This document shows, piece after piece, positions 44,148 to 56,559 of a DNA stretch of 64,000 nt. The DNA is from Aegilops tauschii subsp. strangulata (Eukaryota; Streptophyta; Magnoliopsida; Poales; Poaceae): contig NC_053037.3 of assembly GCF_002575655.3 (NCBI RefSeq), forward strand, positions 47,589,242-47,653,241, in the 5' to 3' direction. The position numbers were made by a program, and so were the translations under genes. The notes beneath the pieces are model-generated. The model was not told the DNA's origin and did no database searches. It worked only from the letters and a program-made list of their open reading frames with translations. Numbering within the stretch: position 1 is the first letter of the stretch; each line of letters begins with the position of its first letter.

Positions 44148-46718
44148 ATGGCCCTCAAGAGGGGGACTGGCAGAGTTGCTCCGTATCTCACCTCCAGCTC
44201 AGTCGACTCCAAACGCAAGGATATCTCCCTTCTGCAGATCTAGTCTCCGTACGGGCGGGGTTAACCACTATAGGTGCTGATGCATTGGTGGAGAATTTCC
44301 CCAATCCCAGTCAAGGGGAGAGGGTGTGCTTCACCTCCTTCATTTTGAGGGGCGTGGGATTCCCAATCCACCCCTTCCTCAAGGGCCTACTGGAACACTA
44401 TGGGATCCAGCTGCACAATCTCACACCAGGTTCTATTTTACACATCTCCGGTTTTGTCGCTCTTTGCGAATTGTTCTTGGGTTGCGAGGCTCACTTCGAA
44501 CTATGGAAAAAGTTCTTCTGCCTCGTCCCCCGCCATCAGGGCGGCAGGTCTATTTTTGAAGTAGGCAGTGCTGAAGTATGTCTTGTAGCCGGATCCAGCT
44601 ACCCCGTCGGGACTCCGAAGAAAGGATCTGCCGAATGGTCTTCGGAATTGTTCTATATCGATGATGTACCCCTTCCGGACACTGTACGGTGCGGACTACC
44701 AGAATTTTCCAGCGCCCCCTTGAAGAAGCTATACAGCTGACGTCCCAAATCCTCCGCCCAAGAAGACAGTGCAGAGATGATGAATTTGGTAAACAAGATC
44801 AAGCCATTGACCCATTCCGGACTCTCCATAGTAGAAGTTATGGCTATCACGATAAAGAGATGCATCCAGCCACTTCAATCCCAAGTAATTCCCCTATGGA
44901 ACTATAACGGGGAGGACGACGCATCCTGCTGCAGGCGTAAGGGTCCAGATGGCCAAGCCGCACTAGCGGTAGCTCTAGCCGACCTTTATAAAGGAGAAGA
45001 GGAAGACATCATGCGCGTAAATTGCCGAGATGCCTACTCCATGTACACTCCTATTTAATGGGTAAGTTTTCAAGCCGCTCAATGCTCTTTTATCCGTAGG
45101 GATGCATTGATCGGATATCTTGGCTATTTATTTTTTTAACAGTCATGGAGGCAGGTTGTCGAGAACATTAACTGCCCTGCCCCCTAGCCAGAGGATCATG
45201 ATCGCAATGAAGACCCCAGATTCCATGAGGATCCGGACATATTTTTAGAGTTCAAAGATGGAGTCTACTATCAGGCGAGCCTTGACGGCTCGGAGGTAGC
45301 CATTATGGCTGACTACCCCGACCTCTATCCCTTCATGAAGGTAAGTGTTCGGAAACTGTATTCTTGAAGAAGAGGGATACTTCCACCTGCCTCCTTATCT
45401 TCTACATTGGACCATGTTTCGCAGGATCGGTGTTTAGCGAGCCATACCTAAGGGAGGGCGACCAAGAAAAGGTCAGCGTCTTCTCGGAAGGGTCGTGAAA
45501 AGAGAAAGGAGGTCGGCAGCACCACCGAACCTGCTCCACCGTTGAGAAGGTATATATTTCTTTGTTATTATTCGGTCGTGAAGTCGGGCCGTCATTCGAA
45601 TCCTCCCTCTATTATCGCAGGAGGGGTATCCGGCGCACCATGGGTAAGGTCCCAGCCAGCCGAGCTGCGGCTAACTCGGCGCTGGAGATACCAATCGGGA
45701 CGGGGGCGCATGCTGATGCAGCACAGACTCGCTCATCGCACGGAGAGCCGGATGAGATGTCCGTGACCAACTCCGAAGTCGAGAGTGCGATGAACCATCG
45801 TCACATAAAAGAAGCCTTACGCGCCCCTGCCTTAGCAGATCCGGAGTTCAACGCCCTAAGCACTATAGGTGCTTATATCCGAGCTGTCTGGGACGGACTC
45901 ACCGGGGTCGCTCGGCTATTCTCAAAGGATATGCAGGTAAAAATGTTCAGTAACTTAATGGATAGATATTAGTAGTAGCTCCCGAGATTTAAAGCGGGTG
46001 ACCAAAAACGATTTAAGGATCGTTTGATGATGACAGGTTCTCAAGGAGAAGAACAGGGCACTGACCCAGGAGCTCGAAGAAATAAAGAGTGCACCAATGT
46101 ACTATGGCAACAATAAAAAAACTGGAGGAAGAAGTAAAGAAACAGGCCGAAGAGATAAAGAGCTTGAAGGCTCAACTCTTAGAGGCACAACAAGAAAACC
46201 AGAAACTAAAGGGCGGCATATTCGGTATGTCTTGTGAACTGTCCGGATTATTGATAGGATCATATAATGCGGAATATAATAGTTCGGTTGATATAGGTAT
46301 GTTGACCGGCCGCCCCGAGGAGGAAATGCCAGTTCTACAGAGCGACATTCTAAAGGAGCTGGCCAAGCTGCACGAGCGAGCTCGGAAGGCGATGAAGAAT
46401 AGGGTCAAAGCCTTATGTCCATCCGACGTCCCTTCAGAAAGTATGGAGGGGTTGGCTGATATGTTAAAGGGTGCCCGGCATCTGTTCGAGCTATGGAAGA
46501 CATCCGCATGCTGTGAAGGCGCTCGAGAGGCATGGTCCATGGTGAAGACACACTATACTGGTCTTGACCCGAACCATATGGCCAGAGTTGGACCGCGGTG
46601 ATCCGACGGGAAGGAAACTCCCGTAAGCTTGGTATACAACCAAGTGATGACAACGTCAGAATTTTCGCAACAGGACTATAAATTAGATAGCCTACTAGAT
46701 GGAGTAGAAAGGGAGTGA
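44148..46718 (+). pseudogene. Antisense additional gene of Gypsy-C (Transposase_28-like), six exons
   Basis: Exons by GT-AG calls: 44148-45061, 45143-45340, 45425-45549, 45621-45936, 46037-46224 and 46297-46718. Exon 1 carries QTQGYLPSADLVSVRAGLTT, GERVCFTSFILRGVGFPIHP and LHISGFVALCELFLGCEAHF, the best match here to the putative gypsy-type transposon domain. It continues with HSGLSIVEVMAITIKRCIQP and DLYKGEEED. Later exons encode acidic (EFKDGVYYQASLDGSEVA), basic (KKRSASSRKGREKRKE-like) and coiled-coil segments (KKLEEEVKKQAEEIKSLKAQ). The start is frameshifted right after MALKRG, and there are further breaks near 44740, 45190 (TAG) and 46600. Exon number and the domain order match the Gypsy-B gene. 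Confidence 0.75.
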
Positions 46719-47500
46719 GCGTTCGATTTGATGTACCCATGTACTTTATGACCGAACTTATCTCCTGCCGAATTGTATGATTTTTTTTTCATCGCAGACC
46801 TTCGGCTTCCACCTCCGAACCAAAAAGTTGGAGTGTTTCTGCATACTATGTTTGACTAGTAAACATTTGGTATTGTCAGAAACCAGGCAATCTGGTCATA
46901 TTGCTCAAACAGACAAAATGCATTCGGCGGAGTTATGTTATATTACTTTGTAATGTAAGAAACATCTTCCAAGAAAAATAGTTCCATTAGGGGTTCCTTT
47001 TCTTAGGCTGGGCTTGTATCTGAAGTACAGATAGCCGCTTTTATGCGTTATTCCGAAAACATCCTGTTGAATATGTGCCGCCCAATTATTCTCTTAAGAA
47101 CGCTAGCTTTCAGCTTCACCCGTCTAAGGTACAGTGCCGGATAACCCAGTTGTAACAATCGCATAGGTGCTCCCTTTACACCCTAGCCGAACAATCGGGA
47201 ATGTAGGGTATAAGCACAGGCGCGAGGCAACCCATCTTGGCAAAAACTTACGTCATAGAGGTGCATAAAATGGCAGAAACAACGGATATCACAGACACAA
47301 GAAGCTTGGAAGCTTTATAATAAAATGCTTCTTTTAAAAGAAGCCCCCATGTATGGTGGGATGTATACATTTAAAGATGCGTACCCCCAACAATGCGGTT
47401 TATCCGAACATACAATATAAGGAGAGAAAGGTAAAGAGGTTAAAAAGAAAGAGAAAATGAAATAAAACCTAATTTTAAACTTAGACATAAGGGGGCCGAA
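46719..47500. other. Gypsy-C convergent spacer
   Basis: Noncoding DNA between the antisense gene and the integrase stop, presumably the overlapping 3' ends of both transcripts. ATAATAAAATG near 47320 is a weak plus-strand poly(A)-like signal. No other gene was seen. Confidence 0.5.
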
Positions 47501-50500
47501 TTATGCGTAAAATCTTCGGAGCTGGGCGGCGTTCCATGGGTTCAGCTTAAGGCGATTATCCTCCGCACTGCGAAGGTGATAGGCTCCCCCAGTAAGGACT
47601 TCGTCGATAATGAAGGGGCCCTCCCATTTGGGTTTGAGCTTATCCTTTTTCTTCTCCGGGAGGCGTAGAACAAGTTCTCCAACGTTATATGTTTTAGCCC
47701 ACACTTCTCTGCTTTGGTAACGCCTGGCCTGTTGTTGATAGAATGCGGAACGGGCCTTGGCTACATCGCGCTCCTCTTCAAGTCCGTCCAGGTCGTCCTG
47801 CCGATGTAGCTCGGCTTCTTTCTCTTCGTACATGCGCACTCTAGGTGAGTCATGAATAAAATCACAGGGCAATACGGCTTTAGCGCCGTACACCATAAAA
47901 AAGGGTGTGTATCCGGTCGTTCGATTGGGCGTGGTCCGGAGTCCCCAGAGTACGAAATCGAGTTCCTCAACCCAGTGCTTATCTGATTCTGTAAAGAGCA
48001 CACTTGTCTGGGTACCACTCATAATCAGACCATTGGCCCGTTCGACTTGGCCGTTCGTTTGAGGGTGGTATATAGATGCATAGTCGAGTTTAATGCCCAA
48101 CTTAGCGCACCAGGTTTTCACCTCATCAGCTGTGAAGTTAGATCCATTATGAGTGATGATACTATGCGGGACACCATAAAGGTGGACTACGCCTGATATA
48201 AAATCGATCACTGGTCCGGCGTCAGCTATTTTGACTAGTTTGGATTCTATCCATTTAGTGAATTTATCCGCCATGACCAGTAAGTATTTCTTTTTGTGGC
48301 TTCCCCCTTTAAGGGGTCCGACCATGTCAAGCCCCCAGACCGCAAAGGGCCAAGTAATGGGGATTGTTCTTAATGCAGCGGGAGGCATGTGGATCTGATT
48401 GGCAAAGAGTTGACAGCCCACACAATGTTGGACAAGGTCTTTAGGGTCAGCTGGAGCCGTAAGCTAGAAAAATCCTGTCCAGAACGCCTTCCTTACAAGG
48501 GCGTGGGCTGCGGCATGATGATCGCCGAGACCGGCATGTATCTCTGCCAAGAGCTGCCTTCCCTCCTCTTCGGAGATACAACTTTGAAGGACTCCGGTTG
48601 TACTTTGTTTATATAGTTCGCCCTCATGTACTTTGAAGGATTTGGAGCGCTGAACTATGCATCGCTCCTCGTTTTGATCGCCGGGGAGCTCTTGCCTATT
48701 AAGGTAGTCCAAGTAAGGTTCAGTCTAAGGAGCGATAGCCGCCATAATCTCATGAGAAAAAGGTGTTATCTCGATATCTGAACCCCCGATGTTGTCTGCA
48801 TTGTGTTTGGCGGTTGGGGGTGTAATCAGGTCCTTGTTACCTTCACTGCTCTCACCCTGCCACACCACAAATGGCTTAAAGAGCCGCTCCACGAAGGTGT
48901 TGGGTGGCACGGGTTCGCGTTTAGCGCCCATACGAGCAAGGATGTCGGCTACCTGTTTACTTTCTCAGGCGACATGATGGAATTCGAGTCTGTCGAACCG
49001 AGCAGACAGTTTTAATATGGCATTTCGGTATGCCATCATTTTCGGGTCCTTCGCATCGAACTCTCCATTGACCTATGAAATTGCGAGGTTTGAATCCCCG
49101 CGCACCTCCAAACATTGTATGCCCATGGAGACAACCATGTGAAGGCCGTGCAGAAGTGCCTCGTATTCGGCTGCATTATTAGAGTCCGTATACATTATCT
49201 GTAATACATAGCGACTGTGTCCCAGTGGGAGATGTGAGGATTACGCCAGCCCCCAGTCCGGCCAGCATTTTGGAGCCATCGAAGTACGTGACCCAATTAG
49301 AATATGAGTTGTACTCTTTAGGGAGTTCGGCTTCCATCCATTCGGCTATAAAGTCGGCTAATACCTGGGATTTAATAGCCCGGCGTGGCTTGTATATGAT
49401 TTCGAACGATAATAGCTCAATGGCCCATTTTGCTATGCGGCCCGTGGCGTCTCTGTTGTTAATGATGCCATTCAGTGGTACCTCGGATGCCACTATGACC
49501 GAACACTCTTGAAAGTAGTGCCAAAGCTTGTGAGACGCCATGAAGACTGTGTGGGCTATCTTCTGATAGTGCATGTATCGGGATTTGCAAGGTGTAAGGA
49601 CCTCCGATACATAGTAAACTGGTTTTTGGGTGGGGAATTTATGTCCCTCCTCCCCTCGCTCGACGACGAGGACGGCGCTAACTACTTGGTTAGTTGCCGA
49701 AATGTTCAATAACATAGGCTATCCAACGCTTGGTGCGGCCAAGATTGGGTTACTTGCGAGAAGGGCCTTTATTTCTTCCAATCCGGCTGTGGCTGCGTCC
49801 GTCCATTTGAAGTTACCAGTACGGCACAGTAGCTTGTATAACGGCAATGCCTTTTCTCCTAATTTGGAGATAATTCGGCTTAAAGCCGCAACGCACCCAG
49901 CTAGGTTCTGGACCTGCTTTAGGTCAGTTGGCGTGGCCAACTGTGACAGAGCTCAGATTTTTGCTGGGTTTGCCTCAATTCCTCTATGGGAAACAATGAA
50001 CCCCAGCAATTTTCCGGCTGGAACTCCGAAGACACATTTTTCCGGATTTAGCCAGATGTCTTATGTTCGGAGATTGTCGAAGGTAAGGCGAAGATCATCC
50101 ACCAGCGACTCGACGTGTTTTGTGTTAATGACCACATCATCCATGTATGCTTTGACTATTTTTCCTATTTGTTTTTCCAGGCATGTTTGAATCATCCGCT
50201 GGTAGGTGGCCCCGGCATTTTTGAGTCCGAAGGGCATAGTGTTGAAGCAGAAGGGGCCGTAAGGGGTGATGAATGAGTTGCAGCCTGGTCCGATTCCTTC
50301 ATCTTAATCTGATGGTATCCGGAATAGGCATCAAGGAAACACAACGAATCATGTCCTACAGTTGCGTCGATAATTTGGTCAATGCGGGGCAATGGGAAAG
50401 GATCTTTGGGGCAGGCCTTGTTGAGGTCCTTGAAGTCGACACACAGGCGCCATGATTAGTCCTTTTTAGGGACCATAACAAGATTGTCTAGGCAATCTGG

Positions 50501-51706
50501 ATGTTTGATTTCCCTAATGAACCCAGCCTCTAGTAACTTGGCTAGCTCTTCTCCCAAAGCTTGGCGCTTGGGTTCAGAGAATCTCCGTAGTGTCTGCTTC
50601 ACGGGCTTAAATCCCTTGATTATATTGAGACTGTGTTCGGACAGTCTTCGTGGGATGTCGGGCATATCTGAAGGATGCCAGGTGAAGATATCCCAATTCT
50701 CGCGCAAGAATGCGCGTAGGGCAGCGTCCACTGCCAGATCGAACTGTGCCCCGATGGATGCTATTTTATTGGGGTCCATTGGGTGTACTTGGAATTTTAC
50801 TATTTCCTCGGCTGGATTGAAAGAGGTGGACTTGGATCTCTTATCAAGGATCACGTCGTCCCTATCCACCGTAGCTCAGACGGTGGTTAATTCTCCTGTC
50901 GCTAGGGCTTCAGACAGTGCCTCCAAGGCCAAGGATGCGCTCTTGTTTTCGGCGTGGAGAGCTTTGTCCGGGTCGCTTGAGATTGTAATGATTCCATTAG
51001 GGCCGGGCATTTTGAGCTTCATGTACCCGTAATGGGGTATGGCTTGAAATTGTGAGAAGGCGTCTCGGCTGACGATAGCGTGATACCCACTGTTAAAGGG
51101 GACCACGTGGAAGAGCAACTCTTCGGATCTATAGTTCTCAGGTGTGCTGAATGCCACATCCAGTTTGATTTTTCCTGAGCAGTGTGCCTCACGACTGGGT
51201 ATAATACCTCGAAAGGTGGTGTTACTTTGCTCGAGGCGTGACCTATCCATCTGCATCTTATCGAGCGTGTCCTCGTAGATGAGGTTAAGTCCACTACCAC
51301 CGTCCATGAGCACTTTGGTTAGCCGGAAACCATCAACGATGGGGTTGAGCACCAAGGCGGCAGGTGCTCGGACGGACCTTGCCTTTGGTTCGTCTTCAGC
51401 CATAAAAGTTATTGCCGTGTCGTTCCATGGGCTCAGTTCGGTAGCCTGATGGACTTCGGCGAGGTCGCGGAGCGCCCGTTTGCGCCAGTTGTTAGAGGAG
51501 AAAGTCTCAAAGACTGTCAGGACGTTGAAATTGTCCTTCTCCGGTGAATATCCTTCTGGGGTTCTGGTGAGGATTGACTCTCCACTTTTTGCTACCTGTC
51601 GGAGTACCCAGCATGCCCGGAGGCTATGGGTTGGGACTGTGTGCGGAGTAGTATGGATCGGGCAGGGTTTGTCCAATAGTTCGTCAAGAACGGACCTATG
51701 TCCCAT
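47501..51706 (-). pseudogene. Gypsy-C pol: protease, RT, RNase H, integrase
   Basis: Protease (51706-50876) keeps VLMDGGSGLNLIYEDTL. RT starts at 50869 (VKQTLRRFSEPKRQALGEEL) and continues with FLDAYSGYHQIKMKESDQ near 50310 and a YMDD box near 50145 (AYMDDVVINTKHVESLV). RNase H follows (VYYVSEVLTPCKSRYMHYQK, 49715-49400), then a second RNase H-like start (YFDGSKMLAGLGAG) and remnants to about 48725. Integrase (48712-47501) has DHHAAAHALVRKAF, LDMVGPLKGG and QTNGQVERAN, but ITHNGSNF replaces ITDNGSNF, so the second catalytic Asp is His. Frames switch at about 50310, 49940 and 49180, and stops occur throughout. Confidence 0.88.
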
Positions 51707-51819
51707 GAAGGGCTTGTTCTTCCTTCCCGTAGCCTGATTGTCGGGTGACCCGCGCCGGGATATATTCTTTTAGCCCGGGCTGCACTCTGCGTCAAGGTAG
51801 CGGGCTCCAGTTGAGTTTT

Positions 51820-52578
51820 CTAGGCCCTCCATATGCTTTCCATTGCACAGTACTTTTCTACTACATGCGATAACTCTGCGAAGCTCTGTACGTGGCGGCG
51901 ATCGAGGGAATTCAATATCCCTTCATATGTGCAGTTATGGTGGAAGACCGAAACAACGTCATCGTCCAAACAGTCCTTGATCTTGTTTCTAACAAGCAGG
52001 AATCTGGCACAAAAGTGGTGGACCGTTTCCTGGGGCTGCTGCCGTACATACATCAGGTCATATATATTTGGAGGACCTGAGTTGCTTGGAGAGTATAGAT
52101 TGTGGTGGGTTGGTGGATTGAATTTTGGATCCTGCCCCACGTCCGTGTTCGGAGCCGGTATGGCTTCCGCAGTGACCGGTTCGGGTCCGGCTAGGCGTGA
52201 GGGATCTTGCGACCGTGCCACTGAACCAGAGTCCAGCGGGAGTAAAGTCCCTTCCGAAGGGGAAATATCCGGCTCAGGGGATTCGGGGACCCGAACATAC
52301 TTGGTCCTCAATATGGGGAGGGAGTCATCGGAGGCCGGTTCCTCAACTATCGCCACGAAGTGGGTGACCAGTAGGTGATTGATTTGCCTTTGGTCGGGCT
52401 TGAGCCCGATCCGTTCATAGTTCGTTGAGACCCCCAGGGCAGCGATGTGGTCTAGCAGTTCATTTAAAGATGAAATATCTGTCGTATCGAATTTTTCAGA
52501 GTACTTTGGGCCAATGCGAGGACGGTGTCTGGCGGCTGGGAGGGGAGTTGCGGGATCGATGTCCGTGCGTGCCCTCAT
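51820..52578 (-). pseudogene. Gypsy-C gag
   Basis: A 252-codon frame starting MRARTDIDPATPLPAARHRP at 52578, about 115 bp inside the primer-binding site. It has an LNELLDHIAALGVSTNYERI helix and a gag core (DLMYVRQQPQETVHHFCARF, LVRNKIKDC, SFAELSHVVEKYCAMES). It ends at a stop at 51820; the zinc-knuckle region is in another frame between 51820 and 51706. It would form the particle shell of the retrotransposon. Confidence 0.75.
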
Positions 52579-52691
52579 GGTAAAACCGCCGAACCGGAGG
52601 GTCTACCCTGAAGCCAGGCACCCTCCGGAAGTGATGTTGTCATTGATAACTAGGTGAGCCATAGATTGATTTTAGCAGACAATACAATGGA

Positions 52692-52711
52692 GCTCTCAAT
52701 GAAAGCACCAA
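52692..52711 (-). other. Primer-binding site of Gypsy-C
   Basis: The minus strand reads TTGGTGCTTTCATTGAGAGC immediately after the LTR end GACACCGACA. Together with the gag orientation this fixes the 5' side of the element. Confidence 0.7.
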
Positions 52712-52937
52712 TGTCGGTGTCAAAACCGACAGATCTCGGGGAGGGGGGCCCAAGCTATGCGTCTAAGGATCAATGGTAATAGGAGGCCAGGGGACACGAT
52801 GTTTACCTAGGTTCGGGCCCTCTTAATGGAGGTAAAACCCTACTCCTGCTTGATTATGATTATCGAGTATGAAGATTACAAGAGTTGATATACCTCGAGA
52901 TCGTGATGGCTAGCCCTAGATGTCTAGCCTATGAGGA
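52712..52937 (-). mobile_element. Gypsy-C 5' LTR, truncated
   Basis: About 226 bp matching the inner part of the 481-bp solo LTR, from TGTCGGTGTCAAAACC to GTCTAGCCTATGAGGA. After 52937 the sequence is unrelated, so the outer 255 bp including the TATA region are lost. Confidence 0.82.
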
Positions 52938-53919
52938 CATCGGTTATTATTACTTGCTACTTTATCGTTCAAACTTGAGTTTTAAAATGCCCATGGGTCT
53001 CATATCGAGGCAACAACAAATAGTATCTGTCTACTATCTGGTTCATCTGGGGTCTTCTATGTGGTTCATGTTGGGTGGGCAACAAACAATAGATGATCCA
53101 TTGTCTATGTTTTTAAACTGAAGCTATAATCTACCTACTATCATTAGTTTTGGATCTATCCACTCGTTTGCTACCATCAGTCTAGATTTCTGCATGCACC
53201 CCTTAGGCCTTACAAAATCTAACTATTTTTTATTATGCATGTCAGTTATTGTACACAATTGTACTGAACATGTAGAGAAAAAGAGAAGCCCGTTGCATGG
53301 GAATATAATGTCATGCAGACGCCGCTCCATGGTGGGCGAAGTGGGCCCCCTCCCGCCATTCCAGATTGTGTTCCAGAGGAAGATAACTGTTCAAATGGGG
53401 ATTTAGAGGGAGCCGACCAGTCCTATTTACCACCTGAGCTGTTTGCTCTAACCTGGCATGCTGATGTTGGTCATATCATGCATATGGCGCCTCGCATTGC
53501 TTACATTATACATCTTATATGTCATCAGCTTAGTTTAGATTTGCTTTGTGTGAATGCCACCTGTTTGGTTTCTATATCATACTCCCACCGTTCCTAAATA
53601 TTTATCTTTTTAGAGATTTCAACAAGTGACTACATACGGAGCAAAATGAGTGAATCTACACTCTAAAATATGTCTATATACATCCGTATGTGGTAGTCCA
53701 TTTGAAATCTCTAAAAAGACAAATATTTAGGAACGGAGGGAGTATATGGGAATTATGCAATGCCATCTTCTTTAGCCAGGCATCATATACGTGAATCATG
53801 CAATGCCATCCTGTTTAGCAAGTCATTGTATATGTGAATTGTATCGTGCCATATTTTTTTATAATGTATTCCATTTGTCAACAATATTTATACATTCATC
53901 TACTCTTCCTGTGCATCAG
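52938..53919. other. Region with a degenerate first exon-like unit and a MITE
   Basis: AT-rich. At about 53340-53438 there is one more unit related to the repeated exons at 53920 and 54366, ending GACCAGTCCTATTTACCACC then TGAG, but its splice donor is lost. The Stowaway MITE occupies 53582-53742. Nothing else is recognised. Confidence 0.45.
53582..53742. mobile_element. Stowaway MITE, 161 bp
   Basis: Terminal inverted repeats CTCCCACCGTTCCTAAATAT and ATATTTAGGAACGGAGGGAG, flanked by TA on both sides (53580-53581 and 53743-53744). The whole element is a long imperfect palindrome, typical of Stowaway (Tc1/mariner-derived) MITEs in Triticeae. It lies between two of the repeated exon-like units. 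Confidence 0.92.
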
Positions 53920-56260
53920 CCATTTGAGTCGGTCATGGGAAAATCTGGAGTGAAAACAAGGTCTTCTGAGCAGTCAGTGCTACCTGCCGATGCAGATTTC
54001 TTGCTGGTTACAGATAGCTCCTCAGAGGAGGATTCAGTGACAGATGACCAATCTTATTCCCCCTCGAGGTGCATGCTCTAACTTGGCAGGGTTATATTGC
54101 TCATATCACGCATATGGTGTCTTGCATTGCCATGCCATCTGCTTGGATTAGACATGCTTTGTGTGAATGCCTCCTGTTTGCTTTCTATATCAGATATGTG
54201 AATTATGCAATGCCATGTTTTTCAGCCAGTTATCATATATGTGAATTATGCACCACCATGTAGCCAGGCATCATATATGTGAATTATCTCATGCCATCTT
54301 TTTTTCATTACGTATTCCATTTGTCGACAATCTGTGTATATTGAACTACTCTTCATGTGTATCAGCCATTTGTGCCGGTTATGGAAAAATCTGGAGTGAA
54401 AACAAGGTCTTCAGAGTAGGCAATGGTACCTGTTGAAGCATATATCTCGATGGTTACAGGGAGCTCCTCAGAGGAGGATTCAGAGACAGATGACCAATCC
54501 TAAATCCCACCTGAGGTGTATGCTCTAAGTTTCAATGTTTAAGTTTCTCATATCATGCATATGGTGTCTAGCATTGCTTAGTTTAGACATCATATGCACA
54601 ATATTGAATTCCATCTGCTTAGTTTAGAGATCATACATGCGAGTGCCAGCTGCTTAGTATATGAATCAATTATGTCAATTATATCATGCCATCCTGTATA
54701 CTTAGACAACATGTATGTGAATTATTTCATCTGAACCTATTTTAGAAAGACATCATATAGTTTTGTCATGTCATCCTGTTTAGATACTCATCATAGGTTG
54801 AATTATGCCATTATATCCTGTTAAGTTATCCATCATATATCTGAAACTGTGTCATGATATCCTGTTTAGTTAGGCATCATATATGTGAAATTGTGTCATG
54901 CTTTCCTATTTGGTTAGACAACATATATGTGAATTACCACATCTGTTTATCATACAATGTCTGTACGTTGAATTTCTTTTCTTGTTTATCAGCCATTTTA
55001 ATTAGAGGGGGTGATGGCCGTATCTAAGGGAGCCAAAACCCGTTCTTCACAAAAGACAGTGCTACCTAGATTGTACTGGCCCGCAAACTAGCCCCGCCAC
55101 ACATAATCGAGACTCTTCCAGATTGCACACTTACACCGTTGGGCAGAGAACCAGCTACAACCCATCTAGCCGCAACCCCAGCGGATAGTAACCCACTTCT
55201 AGTTGACAAAGCACCATGTCCACCACAGAGTACCCCCACACGAGCACTTTGTAAAGCAACTACAGTGCCCAAAGCACGAAGACCACCACAACTAATCCAA
55301 ACTCCACGTTTAAAGCAGAAGAGCAACTGTTCTCAGGTCAGATTCCGTAGCAATGGTCCATACTCCTTTGCTGTTGCATCACTGTATTTAGTCATACCAA
55401 CTACTTTCGAATTTGAAGGATCCAATTGAAACTCCAATGGCGCAACATGTATGTTTTAAACGTATTTCTTTAATTGGATGGCTATTCTAACTTCTTGCTC
55501 TATATTGATTTCAGTTTTAGTTGTATAAACCGTTATGTTCTCATGTGATCCACATTACAAGTGTTTCCAATGCTGTGTAGTTTCTCACACTTATATTCTG
55601 TCTATGCTGCCGTGTCTTAAAAATATATGAGTTGAACTGTGTCTCTATCTTGATTAGGCAACATAAACTAGAATGATATGGACAATACAAAGACCATAGT
55701 ACATAGATATATGTTTGTTTCATGCTATTATCCCGTCCACCTTACTACTGAACCATTTTACAAAAATGAGTTTCGTATACTACATGCTAAACCTGTGATG
55801 TGTCTGCTTGCTTCTCTTGTAGTATGCAAACAGAATATTGGAGAAGAGCACCCCACTATGCAATGGTAGAGAAAGTAATGCAGATAAGGTTGAAGATAGT
55901 GAGATAACCCTGTTGGTCTCCAAGAAAGGTGATAAAAACGATCTTGTAGATAGTGAGAAAACCCCACAGTCCGGCGTTGATGTAGTGTTCGAGTTACTGG
56001 CCAGTACCACTGGCACAAGCTCTTTGAACTCGCTACCTGAATCACTTCAGCTTCTTCAGTCTCAGCTACAAGCTGAAAGGCATCAGTCAGCTGTGCTACG
56101 GCAAGAAGCCGAAGGACTGAGGAAGTCCCTGCAGAATTCAGATGCATACTTTCTTGTGCAACTGCAAGCGCTGGAGGATTTAAGTGCCAAACAAGAGAAA
56201 GTTAATAAGCTTGCTAAGCATCTTTCCAGCATTATGGGTACCCAGGAGATTGTTTCTTGA
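53920..56260 (+). pseudogene. Unrecognised multi-exon gene with tandemly amplified exons
   Basis: Exon-like units with acceptor ATCAG|CCATTT: unit B 53920-54068, unit C 54366-54515 and the start of D 54993-55336. B encodes VMGKSGVKTRSSEQSVLPAD then TDSSSEEDSVTDDQSYSPS. C repeats it with a TAG, and D begins with the related KGAKTRSSQKTVLP. B and C end in GAG|GTGCAT or GAG|GTGTAT donors. D continues into a Pro/Thr/Ala-rich segment (TPLGREPATTHLAATPADSN) and ends at TCTCAG|GTCAGA. The last exon, 55823-56260, follows a good acceptor (CTTGTAG) and encodes an acidic stretch and a coiled coil (QLQAERHQSAVLRQEAEGLR, AKQEKVNKLAKHLSSIMG) before TGA. No domain is recognised; it may be an accessory gene of a DNA transposon or a host gene relic. 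Confidence 0.5.
54080..54990. repeat. Degenerate intronic repeat with CATCATATATGTGAATTATG core
   Basis: Many imperfect copies of ATGCCATCTTGTTTAG..A(G/C)(A/G)CATCATATATGTGAATT occur between and after the repeated exons, including the stretch 53745-53880. They show that whole exon-intron units were duplicated and that the intron was further expanded by a roughly 45-60-bp tandem unit. Confidence 0.6.
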
Positions 56261-56555
56261 GCTCTTTTGAAGTGGTTTCAGCTCTGGACTTGTTTTGCTG
56301 CGGCGTTTATATGCTGCTTTGTTCCCTATATTTGCACTAGTGGCGAACTTTGATGCCCAATGGATGTAATATGTGTAATAGCCGTGATAGCCTAGCGTAA
56401 GTTGCTTGCTTATTTATTTCCTTGTTGTCTTGTTTATTTGTTTGCTTGTAGTCAGTGCAGTTCTTTTTCCGCAGTTTGCTAGTGGCCGCAATAACCTATT
56501 TTTTAAACTAGGCCACAATAACCATGGGCTACATATTTACTGTAGTGACACTAGG
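56261..56555 (+). other. 3' flank of the unrecognised gene
   Basis: T-rich sequence after the last stop, with GATGTAATATGTGTAATAG as a possible 3'-end signal near 56360. No coding potential was seen. Confidence 0.35.
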
Positions 56556-56559
56556 CCTC

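Larger units (their letters stand above)
44100..52937 (-). mobile_element. Gypsy-C, degenerate Tat-like LTR retrotransposon
   Basis: Minus-oriented: a truncated 5' LTR at 52712-52937, a primer-binding site, then gag, protease, RT, RNase H, a second RNase H-like part and integrase down to 47501. An antisense plus-strand gene lies at 44148-46718. The 3' LTR is absent: the left edge is somewhere between about 44060 and 44148 and adjoins the 5' side of the Ala-rich remnant. There are many stops and frameshifts, so it is older than Gypsy-B. Confidence 0.82.
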
